A DNA stretch of 64,000 bases, taken from Paenalicyclobacillus mengziensis (lineage in GTDB: Bacteria > Bacillota > Bacilli > Alicyclobacillales > Alicyclobacillaceae). Below are positions 52,315 to 61,165 of the stretch, one piece after another; the stretch's first letter is position 1, and each line of letters opens with the position of its first letter. The DNA is taken from contig NZ_CP071182.1 of the NCBI RefSeq assembly GCF_017298635.1, positions 1,178,001-1,242,000 on the forward strand. The letters are read 5' to 3'. A model generated the notes under the pieces. It saw only the letters and a program-made list of their open reading frames with translations, had not been told where the DNA came from and did not search any database. A program made the translations under genes and the position numbers.

Positions 52315-54090
52315 ATGACAACAAAGCACGAGGATTATTTTGAGGAACTTCGGGAACAGATTGTGAATCCTGAAAAATGGGATTCTGAGCATTTTATTGC
52401 ATTTGATTACGAGGCAGGGTTAGGCAAAACGCGGCAAGCGTTGCGGATGATAGGGGAAATGTTCAGAAACACGGATTGCCCTCACAGAGTTCTGTGGGTA
52501 CAACTCTTTTCGGACAAGCGGAGACTTCTGGATGCTACTGCTGATGAAATCAATAAGCATGCAGGAAGGAACGTTGCTATGGCAATCGATGGAGAGGATA
52601 CGAAGAGAGGGAGAAGTAAGAAAACGGCGATAGAACCACAGGTTTTGGTGATTACCCATCGGATGTATGCCGAGATAAAGAAATCACGCCATGACGAGTT
52701 TATACAGGATAGAGATATATTGATCATTGATGAGTTCCCCAACTTAATGAGGGAAATCAGGATTTCTACCCAGGATTTGTCCCAGCTATATCGGTATAGT
52801 GTGTACCTTGAGTCTGACATTCTCGACGAGATGCTGGTCATGTTCCGTGACAAGTTGAGGGAACTTCGGAGAGAGGAACTTATAAACCCTGGGAATTTTC
52901 AATGGGGTACCTTTGCATCGGCAGATTACAAGAAGTACAAAACCGAAATCACCAAACTATTGAAATCCAAAAAGACGAAGGATTGTCGAGAATTGTTAGA
53001 ACGATTTCAACAACTCTTCCGTACTGATTGTTACTACAATCATAATGTGTTTTATACCTACGATATTCGATACGACTATGTTCTGTTGAAGAACAACATT
53101 ATTTTGGATGCAAACGGGTTTGACTATCGATATCAGTTGTCGAAGCGATTCATCGTAAAACACCAGCCCAAGGTTTATGATTATTCGCCATCCACTCTGC
53201 ATCACTATGATGTCAATACGGGGAAGACTGCTTTAAAGAAATCCGACGGGTTTTTCGAGCGGGTCGTGGCTACGGTTGACTTGCAAGGACGTAAGGGCGT
53301 TCTGTTTGTCACAGATATGGAGCACAAGCCAAAACTCGAACAGGCGATTGTGAAGCACTACGGAAATGAAAATAAAGAGAACGAGACACTGGCGGATATA
53401 TCACGAAAGTTGCGGGTCGATATCAGCGTGGAATACCACGGCAACCTACTGGGCAAGAACGATTGGCGTACATTCGACACCTGCGTTATTGTCAAAACGC
53501 CCAACTTCGATTACGCAACGTATGTACTGACGAGTTATTTCTTTCACGCAATAGACCAAGAACGTTCCTTTCAGGACATCCCGAAGTTTAGGCATGAGCC
53601 AACGGAGAATATTAGAAATTACTGGATTGCAGGCGAGTTATATCAAGCCATCAAACGCATCTCCAGAGATAATACACAGCCATCAGAGATTCACCTTTTC
53701 TGCTCTAACGAGGTATCTGTAGGTATTGTGAGAAAGCAGTTGCCAGGTATCAAGTATGTAAAGGAACAATGGGGTGTGAAGACGACGAGTAAGCACGAAA
53801 ATACGGAAACGCCAAGGGAACAGCGACTCAATGAGCGGGATTGGGAACTAATAACAATTCTTCGAGGATACCAGAGAGAAGGGAACCCTGAGATTAAATT
53901 TATCGATGTGAGAACTACATTCGGTGAAAAAGATGGTGGAAACTTCAAAAGGAGGTCAGTAAGGTTGGCACCAGTTTTGAGCGAATACGGAATATTTGTG
54001 GGGAATGGAGTATTTAAATTCAGAGTGCCAGGAACCGAGGAACCAGTTTCCGAAAAGAACGAGGCTGTGAAAGAGTTAGTCTTGCTTTAA
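52315..54090 (+). CDS. Helicase-like P-loop ATPase, 591 residues
   Basis: ATG at 52315 (or 52309) follows AAAGGGG. Walker A is FDYEAGLGKTRQAL near residue 33 and Walker B is ILIIDEFPN near 140; together with later conserved-looking segments this points to an SF2-type helicase. No PriA, DinG or known replication class is clearly matched, and no DNA-binding domain is named. It sits next to the partition locus, so it could be a plasmid replication or maintenance helicase. The preceding structured RNA may regulate it. A rho-independent terminator follows (54110-54134). Confidence 0.65.
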   Translation: MTTKHEDYFEELREQIVNPEKWDSEHFIAFDYEAGLGKTRQALRMIGEMFRNTDCPHRVLWVQLFSDKRRLLDATADEINKHAGRNVAMAIDGEDTKRGRSKKTAIEPQVLVITHRMYAEIKKSRHDEFIQDRDILIIDEFPNLMREIRISTQDLSQLYRYSVYLESDILDEMLVMFRDKLRELRREELINPGNFQWGTFASADYKKYKTEITKLLKSKKTKDCRELLERFQQLFRTDCYYNHNVFYTYDIRYDYVLLKNNIILDANGFDYRYQLSKRFIVKHQPKVYDYSPSTLHHYDVNTGKTALKKSDGFFERVVATVDLQGRKGVLFVTDMEHKPKLEQAIVKHYGNENKENETLADISRKLRVDISVEYHGNLLGKNDWRTFDTCVIVKTPNFDYATYVLTSYFFHAIDQERSFQDIPKFRHEPTENIRNYWIAGELYQAIKRISRDNTQPSEIHLFCSNEVSVGIVRKQLPGIKYVKEQWGVKTTSKHENTETPREQRLNERDWELITILRGYQREGNPEIKFIDVRTTFGEKDGGNFKRRSVRLAPVLSEYGIFVGNGVFKFRVPGTEEPVSEKNEAVKELVLL

Positions 54091-54109
54091 ACGCATAGGA
54101 CGGTAGACG

Positions 54110-54134
54110 GGGTGGTTGATGCCATCCTTTTTTT
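54110..54134 (+). terminator. Rho-independent terminator after helicase gene
   Basis: GGGTGG (54110-54115) and CCATCC (54122-54127) with a TTGATG loop and T7. Confidence 0.8.
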
Positions 54135-55315
54135 GTTCCTAAGAGATACTATACGTCGGCGGGGAACTTTCCAATATGTTAATGAATCTCTTTGTCTGTT
54201 TTAGCGAGAGGCGTTGGTTACATATGACGCTATCTGAAACCGAAGTGCATACCCGCGTGTTGATGAAGCCGCGTCTTTGCGGGACGTGGCAGTCGCAAGA
54301 GTACATTGATTCCTCGAAAACTACATTTTACATAACACTGTACGTGTATTGCTGGTTAATTTGTTTTCTCAGGAGCCGCCAGGTAACGCTGAACTCTCCA
54401 CTAAATGAAACCGTTGCTACTGCTTCATCGCCTTTTTAGATTGAAATAGTCACAAAAGGTAGTGGCGATACGTTGAAAGGCATCACTTGTACGGGAGCAT
54501 CATCATCAGTTGATAGATATCCCTTTCAGAAACACAAATAGCAAATGAATGTGACATGGTTTTGTATACCCTCATCCCATGTGAAAGCTCTTCCTTTGTA
54601 GGTTGATACTTTCAACAAGAGTAGCGAATGCCACCAAGGTACCATCAGTAATCAAGAAATTTCGGATTTCCTGTATATATATCAAAATACCATTTAAGCA
54701 GGATGAGCAAAAAGTCCCAACCGCCGCCAAAATTTGTGGCTCATGAAAGCCTTCGTCTTTTGTGGATATTCCCATTGCGACCATTGAAAACCTCTTTAAG
54801 AGTGCAACAGCCACCCAGACTATCTATGTGGTTAGCCAACCTCCATTTGAAACGTGAGTCCCACTGTGCTTTTTGTTGAAATTAAGATTAGAAGACCACC
54901 ATTCCACTCGTGAATATGGATTATGATACATAATGCCGCCAAGCTATTTGGTTGATATAAATCAGAATCGATTATGGGTGTCACCGAAAGGTTGTCACTA
55001 TTCTAAGGATTGGTCTCTATATATAAAAAGACAAAGTGACAACTTCAGCGACAACTTTTCGGCTCTATTATTTTCATAATCAAAATCTGATTTCACTCTA
55101 TATACATCCGCATGACAACCACAAGTCACATCCGCACATCACCACAAGACCTGAAAACCTCTTCGTTCAACCATGTCGATGCAAGTAAAACTGTGAGCTG
55201 TCAACCCATGTATCAGCGGGTCAGACGGGGTTCGACACATTTTCCGTATCGCAATCCGATATCGACCAGTAAGATCAACTTAACAGAAATCATCGTATGA
55301 AAGGAGGCTCTAAGA
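54135..55315. other. Long gap of about 1.2 kb
   Basis: No supported gene. A minus-strand open frame (54572-54814) is plausible in composition but lacks a ribosome binding site. The striking element is at 54984-55062, a set of complementary repeats described separately. The rest is A/T-rich. Confidence 0.45.
54984..55062. repeat. Complementary repeats with alternative pairings
   Basis: CCGAAAGGTTGTCACT (54984-54999) can pair either with AGTGACAAC (55035-55043, nine bases) or with GACAACTTTTCGG (55050-55062, 12 of 13). The two downstream parts are themselves direct repeats (GTGACAACTT and GCGACAACTT). This could be an attenuator-like switch or a protein-binding cluster such as iterons. Confidence 0.5.
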
Positions 55316-55612
55316 TTGCGACTTCAGAACATCAGAGAAGCAATTGATTGCATCGAGCATGATATCTTCCTTCACTCCCTTTTCCCGAAGGAACCCAATG
55401 TACTCTTTGACTTGCTTCAACAGATTTCCAATTTAAAAGAAGACTTTATCCGTTGTCGGTTTATTGGGGAAGACGTAGAACTGCTCGAAGACACCAGGTT
55501 TCGACTCTTGGAACTGGGCTTAAATACAGAGATTCTGTTGAGTGAATTGGCGGGGCACAAGACACGGGAACAAGTGCGGCAGTTAGAGGAATTATATTTG
55601 ACCACGATTTGA
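55316..55612 (+). CDS. Hypothetical helical protein, 98 residues
   Basis: TTG start after AAAGGAGG. A helical, soluble protein with IEHDIFLHSLFPKEPNVLFD and LLEDTRFRLLELGLNTEILL. No family. It overlaps the position of the next gene's ribosome binding site, so they are probably co-transcribed. Confidence 0.55.
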   Translation: MRLQNIREAIDCIEHDIFLHSLFPKEPNVLFDLLQQISNLKEDFIRCRFIGEDVELLEDTRFRLLELGLNTEILLSELAGHKTREQVRQLEELYLTTI

Positions 55613-55626
55613 AGGAGGATGGAAAG

Positions 55627-56295
55627 TTGAACAAGATTGATACAGGTGATTTTATAGAGCGTGACTTTCGGAAACTCATTGTGTATCGAAAAGCGGTGGA
55701 GCTGTGTGTTGCGATATATAAATTAACGAAGAATTACCCGAAGTCGGAAACGTATGGGCTGGTGTCGCAAGGTCAGCGCAGTTCAAGTAGCGTTCCGTTG
55801 ATTCTGAGCGAAGCCAACTCGTTTAGTATGTTTCCTAAAAAAGAGTTATCAATGTATGCAAATGCGTTGGGGTCACTTCAGGAAACTCGAAGTTTTCTTG
55901 AATTGTCCTTGGAAGTGGATTATATCGACAAATCCACACAGCAAGCACTGGAGAAACAAGCGCAAGAGATTCACAGGCTACTCATTGGAATGATTAAAAG
56001 GGTTCAATTGAGAATCGAAGAACAATCTGCGATTGCTCCCCACTCTCGCAAAAGGACCCTGGACAAGCAGAAGCTTTCGTCCTATTCTGGAGCCAAACAG
56101 GAGGGATCGAGAGTGAACGATGACGACTTTGAGTTTGAGGTGGCAGTGTTGCAATGGATAGAGCAATCAAAAGCAGACCGCATTAAGTTGATCAGCGAAG
56201 AAGACCAAATTCGGATGCTGACCAACGATGAAGGTCGATTCTTACCTGATGTACCGAGGGAAGAAGGGCGGTGGCGATATCGGTGGCGCAAATAG
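55627..56295 (+). CDS. Four-helix-bundle (IVP/Avd-like) protein with extension
   Basis: TTG at 55627 is eight bases after AAGGAGG. Residues 10-125 match the four-helix-bundle family of 23S rRNA intervening-sequence proteins: FRKLIVYRKAVELCVAIYKL, then YGLVSQGQRSSSSVPLILSE and LGSLQETRSFLELSLEVDYI. The related Avd proteins assist diversity-generating retroelements, but no reverse transcriptase is seen in this window. A C-terminal extension of about 95 residues is acidic, with a Arg/Trp-rich end (RWRYRWRK). Function here is open; RNA or DNA binding is plausible. Confidence 0.8.
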   Translation: MNKIDTGDFIERDFRKLIVYRKAVELCVAIYKLTKNYPKSETYGLVSQGQRSSSSVPLILSEANSFSMFPKKELSMYANALGSLQETRSFLELSLEVDYIDKSTQQALEKQAQEIHRLLIGMIKRVQLRIEEQSAIAPHSRKRTLDKQKLSSYSGAKQEGSRVNDDDFEFEVAVLQWIEQSKADRIKLISEEDQIRMLTNDEGRFLPDVPREEGRWRYRWRK

Positions 56296-56354
56296 CATCA
56301 TCACGCCCCTTTTTGTCGATGCTCAATTGGACATGGACTTTTCTCGCTAATGGT

Positions 56355-56963
56355 TTAATTTGCCTTTTTAGCTTTCTTCTCCTTTGATTTTTCTTTTCGT
56401 TTTGTTATTTCTCTCTGATTTGTAAAGAGAGTCTGTATACCTTTTTCTGCAAGAACCTCTTCAATATCCGCAAAGTCGTATATTCCCGCATCCAGGCAAT
56501 AAGCTACTACTGCGTCCTTCATGTTGTTACCGCTAAGTGTCATACCTGCTCTTCTTAGCAATCTCATGCCTTCGAGTAAGTTTAGTTTGAGAGCAATCGC
56601 AATACGCAACAGTGGGTCTTTTCTGGGGTTCGGATAATTATCATTTAATAGTTTGTTCCAATATTTATCGGTAATTTGAGCTTCCCCGAACACTTTACTG
56701 GAATATTGGTATATCCCTCTATCGGTAGCGAGCTTCTTCAGGTGATTTCCCAGAGTCTTTTTTTGTTTTGCCTTGCTTAACTGGGAATCCAATCTATCAA
56801 TGTGAAAGCTACTTATATTGTGGGAAAAGACAGCTTCGCTCTCAAAGTCTTCGCTATCTTCTCTCTCTTCTTTCTCCAACACTTCCAAAATTTCATTGAT
56901 TAGCTGATCTGCGTCATAACTACGAAGATATCCCTCAATCATCTTCTTGGTGTCATTGTCCAC
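56355..56963 (-). CDS. Hypothetical protein with helical regulator-like C-terminus
   Basis: GTG start eight bases after AAGGAGCG. The 202-residue protein has an acidic N-terminus and a C-terminal region with KDPLLRIAIALKLNLLEGMR, then LLRRAGMTLSGNNMKDAVVA and ADIEEVLAEKGIQTLF. This C-terminal arrangement is typical of proteins that pair an XRE-like or effector domain with a helical tail in Firmicute defence or mobile loci. It ends in a Lys-rich tail. A perfect palindrome (56985-56999) lies just upstream. Confidence 0.6.
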   Translation of the reverse strand: MDNDTKKMIEGYLRSYDADQLINEILEVLEKEEREDSEDFESEAVFSHNISSFHIDRLDSQLSKAKQKKTLGNHLKKLATDRGIYQYSSKVFGEAQITDKYWNKLLNDNYPNPRKDPLLRIAIALKLNLLEGMRLLRRAGMTLSGNNMKDAVVAYCLDAGIYDFADIEEVLAEKGIQTLFTNQREITKRKEKSKEKKAKKAN

Positions 56964-56984
56964 AATTCTACGCTCCTTAACAAG

Positions 56985-56999
56985 TCGCCTCCGAGGCGA
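56985..56999. promoter_or_regulatory. Palindrome TCGCCTC-C-GAGGCGA
   Basis: Seven-base arms with a one-base centre, 22 bases upstream of the 56355 gene start on the minus strand. GC-rich against an A/T-rich setting, so it may be an operator for that gene. Confidence 0.5.
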
Positions 57000-57153
57000 A
57001 CATGACTCCCTGTTGCCTATATAGAATCCAATTATAGACGTTGTCCAAGCTAATCAAAAGGGAGTGATACAGAAAAAGACAGCCTGTTTGGGAGGAAGAT
57101 TACGAGACTATGGCTACAACGTCTTAAAAAACTACCAAAGGAGTGTTTTGACC

Positions 57154-57801
57154 ATGAGTATGACTATCAATCACGCAACAACAATGCAACAACTTCAACA
57201 TGACTGGGCAGGCGAAAAACTGTCCCACATTGCTTCAATCTTAGATTATCGGTATGGGATCGATGTCACCTGTGCTATGAGCAAAGCCGATGATGACTAT
57301 TCGCTTGTTTTAAAGGATGAAGAACTCGATGCAGATATGTGGGTGTCGTACAAATCCGTCGATATCATCAAGTCGAACGTGGATAGGGAAGCCTTACAAA
57401 TCTGGATGATGTTTGTTGGCGCTCTTCCATTCGACTATCGAAATACGAACCAGGCTGACGAATCGATAAAAACTGATGCAACAACCTCGACTAAACAGGT
57501 GCAGGAGACGGTTGAAAACATGCCGACAACTGTCCGCATTGATATGGATGAAGAAGAGTTGAGACGAGGATTAGCCTCTGAAAAGTTGGCTCATATCACA
57601 TCAATTCTGGAATGTCGCTACGGCATAGTTGCTACCCCAGTGATTCTTGCTAAACACGATGAGTATCAGGTTTGCATGGAGGATCTACACGAATTCGCGG
57701 ATGTCGGATACTGCTATGACATTGATGACATGCTTGAATGCAATGCGGAACACGAAGCTTCTAATCTCAGAAAACTCTTTGTTTGGCATCACGCATCATA
57801 A
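57154..57801 (+). CDS. Protein with internal domain duplication, 215 residues
   Basis: ATG at 57154 follows AAGGAGTG. Two similar units: about 14-90 (GEKLSHIASILDYRYGIDVT) and about 130-210 (SEKLAHITSILECRYGIVAT), each followed by an acidic strand, a Tyr/Asp-rich stretch and a Trp/Phe end (IWMMFVG and LRKLFVW). A Gln/Thr-rich linker joins them. The family is not recognised, and the repeated unit may be a new small domain. A hairpin terminator follows (57819-57851). Confidence 0.65.
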   Translation: MSMTINHATTMQQLQHDWAGEKLSHIASILDYRYGIDVTCAMSKADDDYSLVLKDEELDADMWVSYKSVDIIKSNVDREALQIWMMFVGALPFDYRNTNQADESIKTDATTSTKQVQETVENMPTTVRIDMDEEELRRGLASEKLAHITSILECRYGIVATPVILAKHDEYQVCMEDLHEFADVGYCYDIDDMLECNAEHEASNLRKLFVWHHAS

Positions 57802-57818
57802 TCCGTTCTCTGGTCGGT

Positions 57819-57851
57819 GGACAGGCATTCAGCTTCTGATAGTGCCTGTCC
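57819..57851 (+). terminator. Hairpin terminator
   Basis: GGACAGGCA (57819-57827) and TGCCTGTCC (57843-57851), 18 bases after the stop of the duplicated-domain gene. No T-tract. Confidence 0.55.
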
Positions 57852-57924
57852 GCATAGATAAGGAAGATTGTCAATGGTTGCGATAACAAGATTCAATCCA
57901 ATCAATTGAAGGAGGATAACCAAA

Positions 57925-58440
57925 ATGCAAAATGTTTTTAGCCAAAGCAAATTCGAAGTTAGGTTCTTTGAGTCAGGTCGAGAGTGGAAGGCGTTTCAAC
58001 AATTTCCGATGGATACAATGCAGGAGGATCATGAGACTTATTGTGGTTTAAAGGTGCAACAAATGGTACACATGCTGAATGAAACATATCAGTTCACCAA
58101 GAGAGAACTGAAAAATTTCTTCACCGTGAACGAGGCACAGCTTATTGTTGGGACGTTCATCAACACCTTGTACGATCCATCTTTCTCTGCCAAGGAACTC
58201 TTGATTGCTCACATCGAGGATGGAAGCCAATATGAAGGTTTAGATGAGATGTTCGATGTTGACGTACATGCTTTTATCAATAAACTACACAGACTTACGG
58301 AATTCCAAGCATTTACCGTGATAAGGATGGCTTATGAATATTTGTATGCACCTGGAAGAGTAGAGCTTGAATTGCAGATGCGAGGTCGAGAATTGGTCGA
58401 GAAGGTTTTCGGAATTGAGGAAGCCCTGGCAACTGTGTGA
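57925..58440 (+). CDS. FGIEE-family protein 1, 171 residues
   Basis: ATG after GAAGGAGG. A helical soluble protein with RELKNFFTVNEAQLIVGTFI, then LTEFQAFTVIRMAYEYLYAP, and the end EKVFGIEEALATV. The same three segments occur in the proteins at 59361 and 60627. Its first 35 residues are unique. It begins with Met-Gln-Asn-Val, as does the 58533 gene. No known family. A terminator hairpin follows (58453-58484). Confidence 0.65.
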   Translation: MQNVFSQSKFEVRFFESGREWKAFQQFPMDTMQEDHETYCGLKVQQMVHMLNETYQFTKRELKNFFTVNEAQLIVGTFINTLYDPSFSAKELLIAHIEDGSQYEGLDEMFDVDVHAFINKLHRLTEFQAFTVIRMAYEYLYAPGRVELELQMRGRELVEKVFGIEEALATV

Positions 58441-58452
58441 TTTTTTATGAGG

Positions 58453-58484
58453 AAGGGCTGGGGGATCTAAGGGACCCAGCCCTT
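58453..58484 (+). terminator. Hairpin terminator
   Basis: AAGGGCTGGG (58453-58462) and CCCAGCCCTT (58475-58484), ten-base stem, 12 bases after the stop. Confidence 0.65.
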
Positions 58485-58532
58485 TACATTTCATAGGTAT
58501 CAAATCAAATGAAATCAAGGAGGATATCCGAA

Positions 58533-59225
58533 ATGCAAAATGTGCTGACTGAATGTTCATATACCGTCGATGACGCGGTAACGGCAGGAAAGGAACAGAT
58601 GTTGACCAAAACCAGCTTGAAGGAGCGCGGTTGGACCGATGCTTTAATCCGAAAATTTCTTGGAGAGCCAGATGTCTTGCGACCAAATCCGCACTACCGA
58701 TCCGCTCCCAAGATGCAACTGTATAAGATAGACCGCGTTATCGACATAGAACAGAACGAAGCATTTAAGGCGGCTCTTGAAACGGCACGCAAACGTTCTG
58801 AAACAAGGAAAAAAAGTGCTATTGAGCAGGCTGAAAGACTTAGAGAATACATTCGGAACCTGAAGATAGAATTCCCAGTATGGTCCAAGCAGAGACTCTC
58901 TCAAGAAGCCTGTGATCACTATAACCGACTCTGGAGGAATACTGAAAAACGTGCTACGCCACAGAGTTCCGAAGATTTTCTCAGTCGAATTTCTGTTAAC
59001 TTCCTTCGCCATGGGTTGACAGCTTATGACATGGAGCTATACCTCATGTTTGGGAAGATTGGGTCCGTTGAAGGTCGAGTGCTTCTGAAAGCGAGAATCT
59101 TAGAATGCATCGCTGAGACGTACCCGTTCTTGAAGGATGAATGCGAGAGACAAAGAGCCGAGGCTTGGGGAAATTATTATTATGACACTTGGTACGACTG
59201 GCATGACGCGATGTCTCAACATTGA
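58533..59225 (+). CDS. Hypothetical protein with conserved TKTSLKERGW motif
   Basis: ATG at 58533 follows AAGGAGG. The 230-residue protein contains TKTSLKERGWTDALIRKFLG, then EPDVLRPNPHYRSAPKMQLY and VIDIEQNEAFKAALE. This motif set recurs in unrelated bacterial proteins as a small N-terminal module, often in plasmid or phage genes; I do not know its role. The C-terminal 120 residues are helical and charged. A hairpin (59245-59269) follows. Confidence 0.6.
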   Translation: MQNVLTECSYTVDDAVTAGKEQMLTKTSLKERGWTDALIRKFLGEPDVLRPNPHYRSAPKMQLYKIDRVIDIEQNEAFKAALETARKRSETRKKSAIEQAERLREYIRNLKIEFPVWSKQRLSQEACDHYNRLWRNTEKRATPQSSEDFLSRISVNFLRHGLTAYDMELYLMFGKIGSVEGRVLLKARILECIAETYPFLKDECERQRAEAWGNYYYDTWYDWHDAMSQH

Positions 59226-59244
59226 TGTTTTAGCAAGAGGGGTG

Positions 59245-59269
59245 GATGCTCCTCACCAATTGGAGCATC
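59245..59269 (+). terminator. Hairpin terminator
   Basis: GATGCTCC (59245-59252) and GGAGCATC (59262-59269), 19 bases after the preceding gene. Confidence 0.55.
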
Positions 59270-59360
59270 TGTCCAAGTCTCGGAAAACTGTAGATTCCAT
59301 TGAATGAACGATAGAGTTGTACTTTCACTTCAATATGAACGACAAAGGAGAGAGTTGGTC

Positions 59361-59780
59361 ATGAGTATAAGCATTGAAGCATCCGCATTTCTGGAGCAAC
59401 ACTTTGATGAATTGCACGAGCGGTATCCAGAGTCACAGGCTGAACTGGCGAATGTGTTTACCTTCGCTGAAGCGTTGCTTATCTTGTGTTTGTGTTGCAA
59501 CTTGATATCTACCCCGTCCATGTTTGATCAAAGCGAACTGACAGATATCTACATTGACCATATTGACTCCATTGAGTTTATTGACTCGCATAATGTGCAT
59601 TTGGCACTAAGGAAGCTAAGAAAGAAGTGGAAGCAACTCAATGCGTTTCAAACATATGCAGTATTCGTTATGGCGAGTGAATGTCTCTCTGTACCAGAAA
59701 ACAACATGATTGAATCAAGGCTGTTGCTTGAGTTGCGGGTGAAGTACGTCTTTGGAATTGAGGAATCGACATCAGCTTGA
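59361..59780 (+). CDS. FGIEE-family protein 2, 139 residues
   Basis: The ATG at 59361 follows AAAGGAGAG; the longer frame from 59304 lacks a site. Related to the 57925 and 60627 proteins: ELANVFTFAEALLILCLCCN, then LNAFQTYAVFVMASECLSVP and YVFGIEEST at the end. The core helical segments match, but the middle differs. A hairpin terminator follows (59801-59834). Function unknown. Confidence 0.6.
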   Translation: MSISIEASAFLEQHFDELHERYPESQAELANVFTFAEALLILCLCCNLISTPSMFDQSELTDIYIDHIDSIEFIDSHNVHLALRKLRKKWKQLNAFQTYAVFVMASECLSVPENNMIESRLLLELRVKYVFGIEESTSA

Positions 59781-59800
59781 TTATAGTGACTTACTATGCG

Positions 59801-59834
59801 AATCAGGAGCGGAACTGCGGTTCTTCTCCTGATT
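59801..59834 (+). terminator. Hairpin terminator
   Basis: AATCAGGAG (59801-59809) and CTCCTGATT (59826-59834) with an inner GAAC/GTTC pair. Confidence 0.6.
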
Positions 59835-59975
59835 GAACCTACTCCCTGGTTCACCGAGGACGGGTTACACAATGAGCAAACAGGTCGAACGGGGTCAGAC
59901 AGCCAAGACCTTATTGGCTCGGAGCAGACTTACTATAATAGGAACAATTCATAATCGGTAATGGAGGAATTGGAA

Positions 59976-60422
59976 GTGAAGAACGCGACGGCAACAGTCG
60001 AAAAGAACACATTCGAGATGTCTCCTTTACAAATGGACTTGGTGAAGCGAGTTATCGAATGCGTTGAGGAGTGCAAGACTGATAGAACCAGGGTTATGTT
60101 TGCAAAGAAGGAAGACTATCACGAGTATGATGGACGTGAATTTTCAGCCAGAGACTATGGAGACGAAGAGAGAGACGGGTATATCTGGGTTTGTTTCAAT
60201 GGATATATGTGCGGTGATAGCATTCAAGAAATGTCTTGGGGTGATGAGATGACATTTGAAGACTTTACGAGCGGAAACTATATCGTCCCACAGGTGTTTC
60301 GTGATTTCGATGCCATTGCCGTGAAGCATGTGGCATGGTTTATCGGTGACAGTGATGTGTGCCACACTGCTCCCGAAGAGCCAGGTGGGGTAGAGACCGA
60401 TATGTACTATTTTGTCGGATGA
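59976..60422 (+). CDS. Hypothetical acidic protein, 148 residues
   Basis: GTG at 59976 is eight bases after GGAGG; ATG at 59961 is upstream of this site and less likely. The protein has a helical start (MSPLQMDLVKRVIECVEECK), then a Tyr/Asp/Trp-rich region (DGYIWVCFNGYMCGDSIQEM) with several Cys. No family recognised. A short hairpin (AGGCT/AGCCT, 60427-60440) follows. Confidence 0.55.
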   Translation: MKNATATVEKNTFEMSPLQMDLVKRVIECVEECKTDRTRVMFAKKEDYHEYDGREFSARDYGDEERDGYIWVCFNGYMCGDSIQEMSWGDEMTFEDFTSGNYIVPQVFRDFDAIAVKHVAWFIGDSDVCHTAPEEPGGVETDMYYFVG

Positions 60423-60626
60423 CGGCAGGCTTGTCAGCCTTTATTATCCTCTTTGCGTAAGCACGTATTTGCGAGTAAGACCTTCAGACCCGTTCGTAAA
60501 TACCCCTGTAATGATGTCGGACCCCCTTAGACAACGGGAGAGTTATCGATTGTCGCATGGCTCCCTATAATATGAAGACTTTGATTAAAAAACAATTGAA
60601 CGAAAAGGAAGGAGGTGAACGATGAA

Positions 60627-61064
60627 ATGAGTATGAACATTACGGAAACGGACGTAATCGACGAACAAATTGACCAAACTGTCGAAGAATCGCTCAGAGA
60701 GTATGCTGTCGAAGTACTGCTCAGAAAGTATGCGTTGGCTAAAGAAGAACTGGCGAATTTTTTTACCTTAAATGAAGCACTTTTTATTGTCTTTGTATGC
60801 TCTGAAGATAAAAGGATGCCAATATGCGTGAGCGAAGATGAACGGCTTGCCCTCCACGATGAAATTGACTGGACGAGTCTTTGGGATGAGCGAGCGTTCT
60901 TCCCCAAAATGGATAGTCTTACTGTATTTCAAACATTTTCGGTGGTGTTGATGGCGCGTGAATGCCTGAATGCATTCGGAGACGACGAGGGGTTCAGAAT
61001 TGAGACATGGATTGAGGAACTGGTTAAACCAATATTCGGCATCGAGAAAGTTACGTCAAATTGA
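60627..61064 (+). CDS. FGIEE-family protein 3, 145 residues
   Basis: The ATG at 60627 follows GGAGGTGA by about 11 bases; GTG at 60615 overlaps this site. Core segments ELANFFTLNEALFIVFVCSE, LTVFQTFSVVLMARECLNAF and PIFGIEKVTSN align with the two other members. It is acidic at the N-terminus. A strong terminator follows (61119-61165). Confidence 0.6.
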   Translation: MSMNITETDVIDEQIDQTVEESLREYAVEVLLRKYALAKEELANFFTLNEALFIVFVCSEDKRMPICVSEDERLALHDEIDWTSLWDERAFFPKMDSLTVFQTFSVVLMARECLNAFGDDEGFRIETWIEELVKPIFGIEKVTSN

Positions 61065-61118
61065 TTCTGGTTTCTCACTGGTCAAAGGTAAAATGCCCCA
61101 TAATGTTAGGGTGATGTG

Positions 61119-61165
61119 AACAGCAGATATTCGATGCCAAGTATAGGCATGGGGTGTCTGCTGTT
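61119..61165 (+). terminator. Hairpin terminator
   Basis: AACAGCAGA (61119-61127) and TCTGCTGTT (61157-61165) with an inner ATGCC/GGCAT (61134-61138, 61146-61150) and TTCTCT following. Confidence 0.65.

Noticed and set aside
54572..54814. 80-residue minus-strand frame
   Set aside because: Composition is plausible but there is no ribosome binding site; may be a gene remnant.
55627..56295. Diversity-generating retroelement
   Set aside because: Only an Avd-like bundle is present; no reverse transcriptase or template/variable repeat pair was found in the window.
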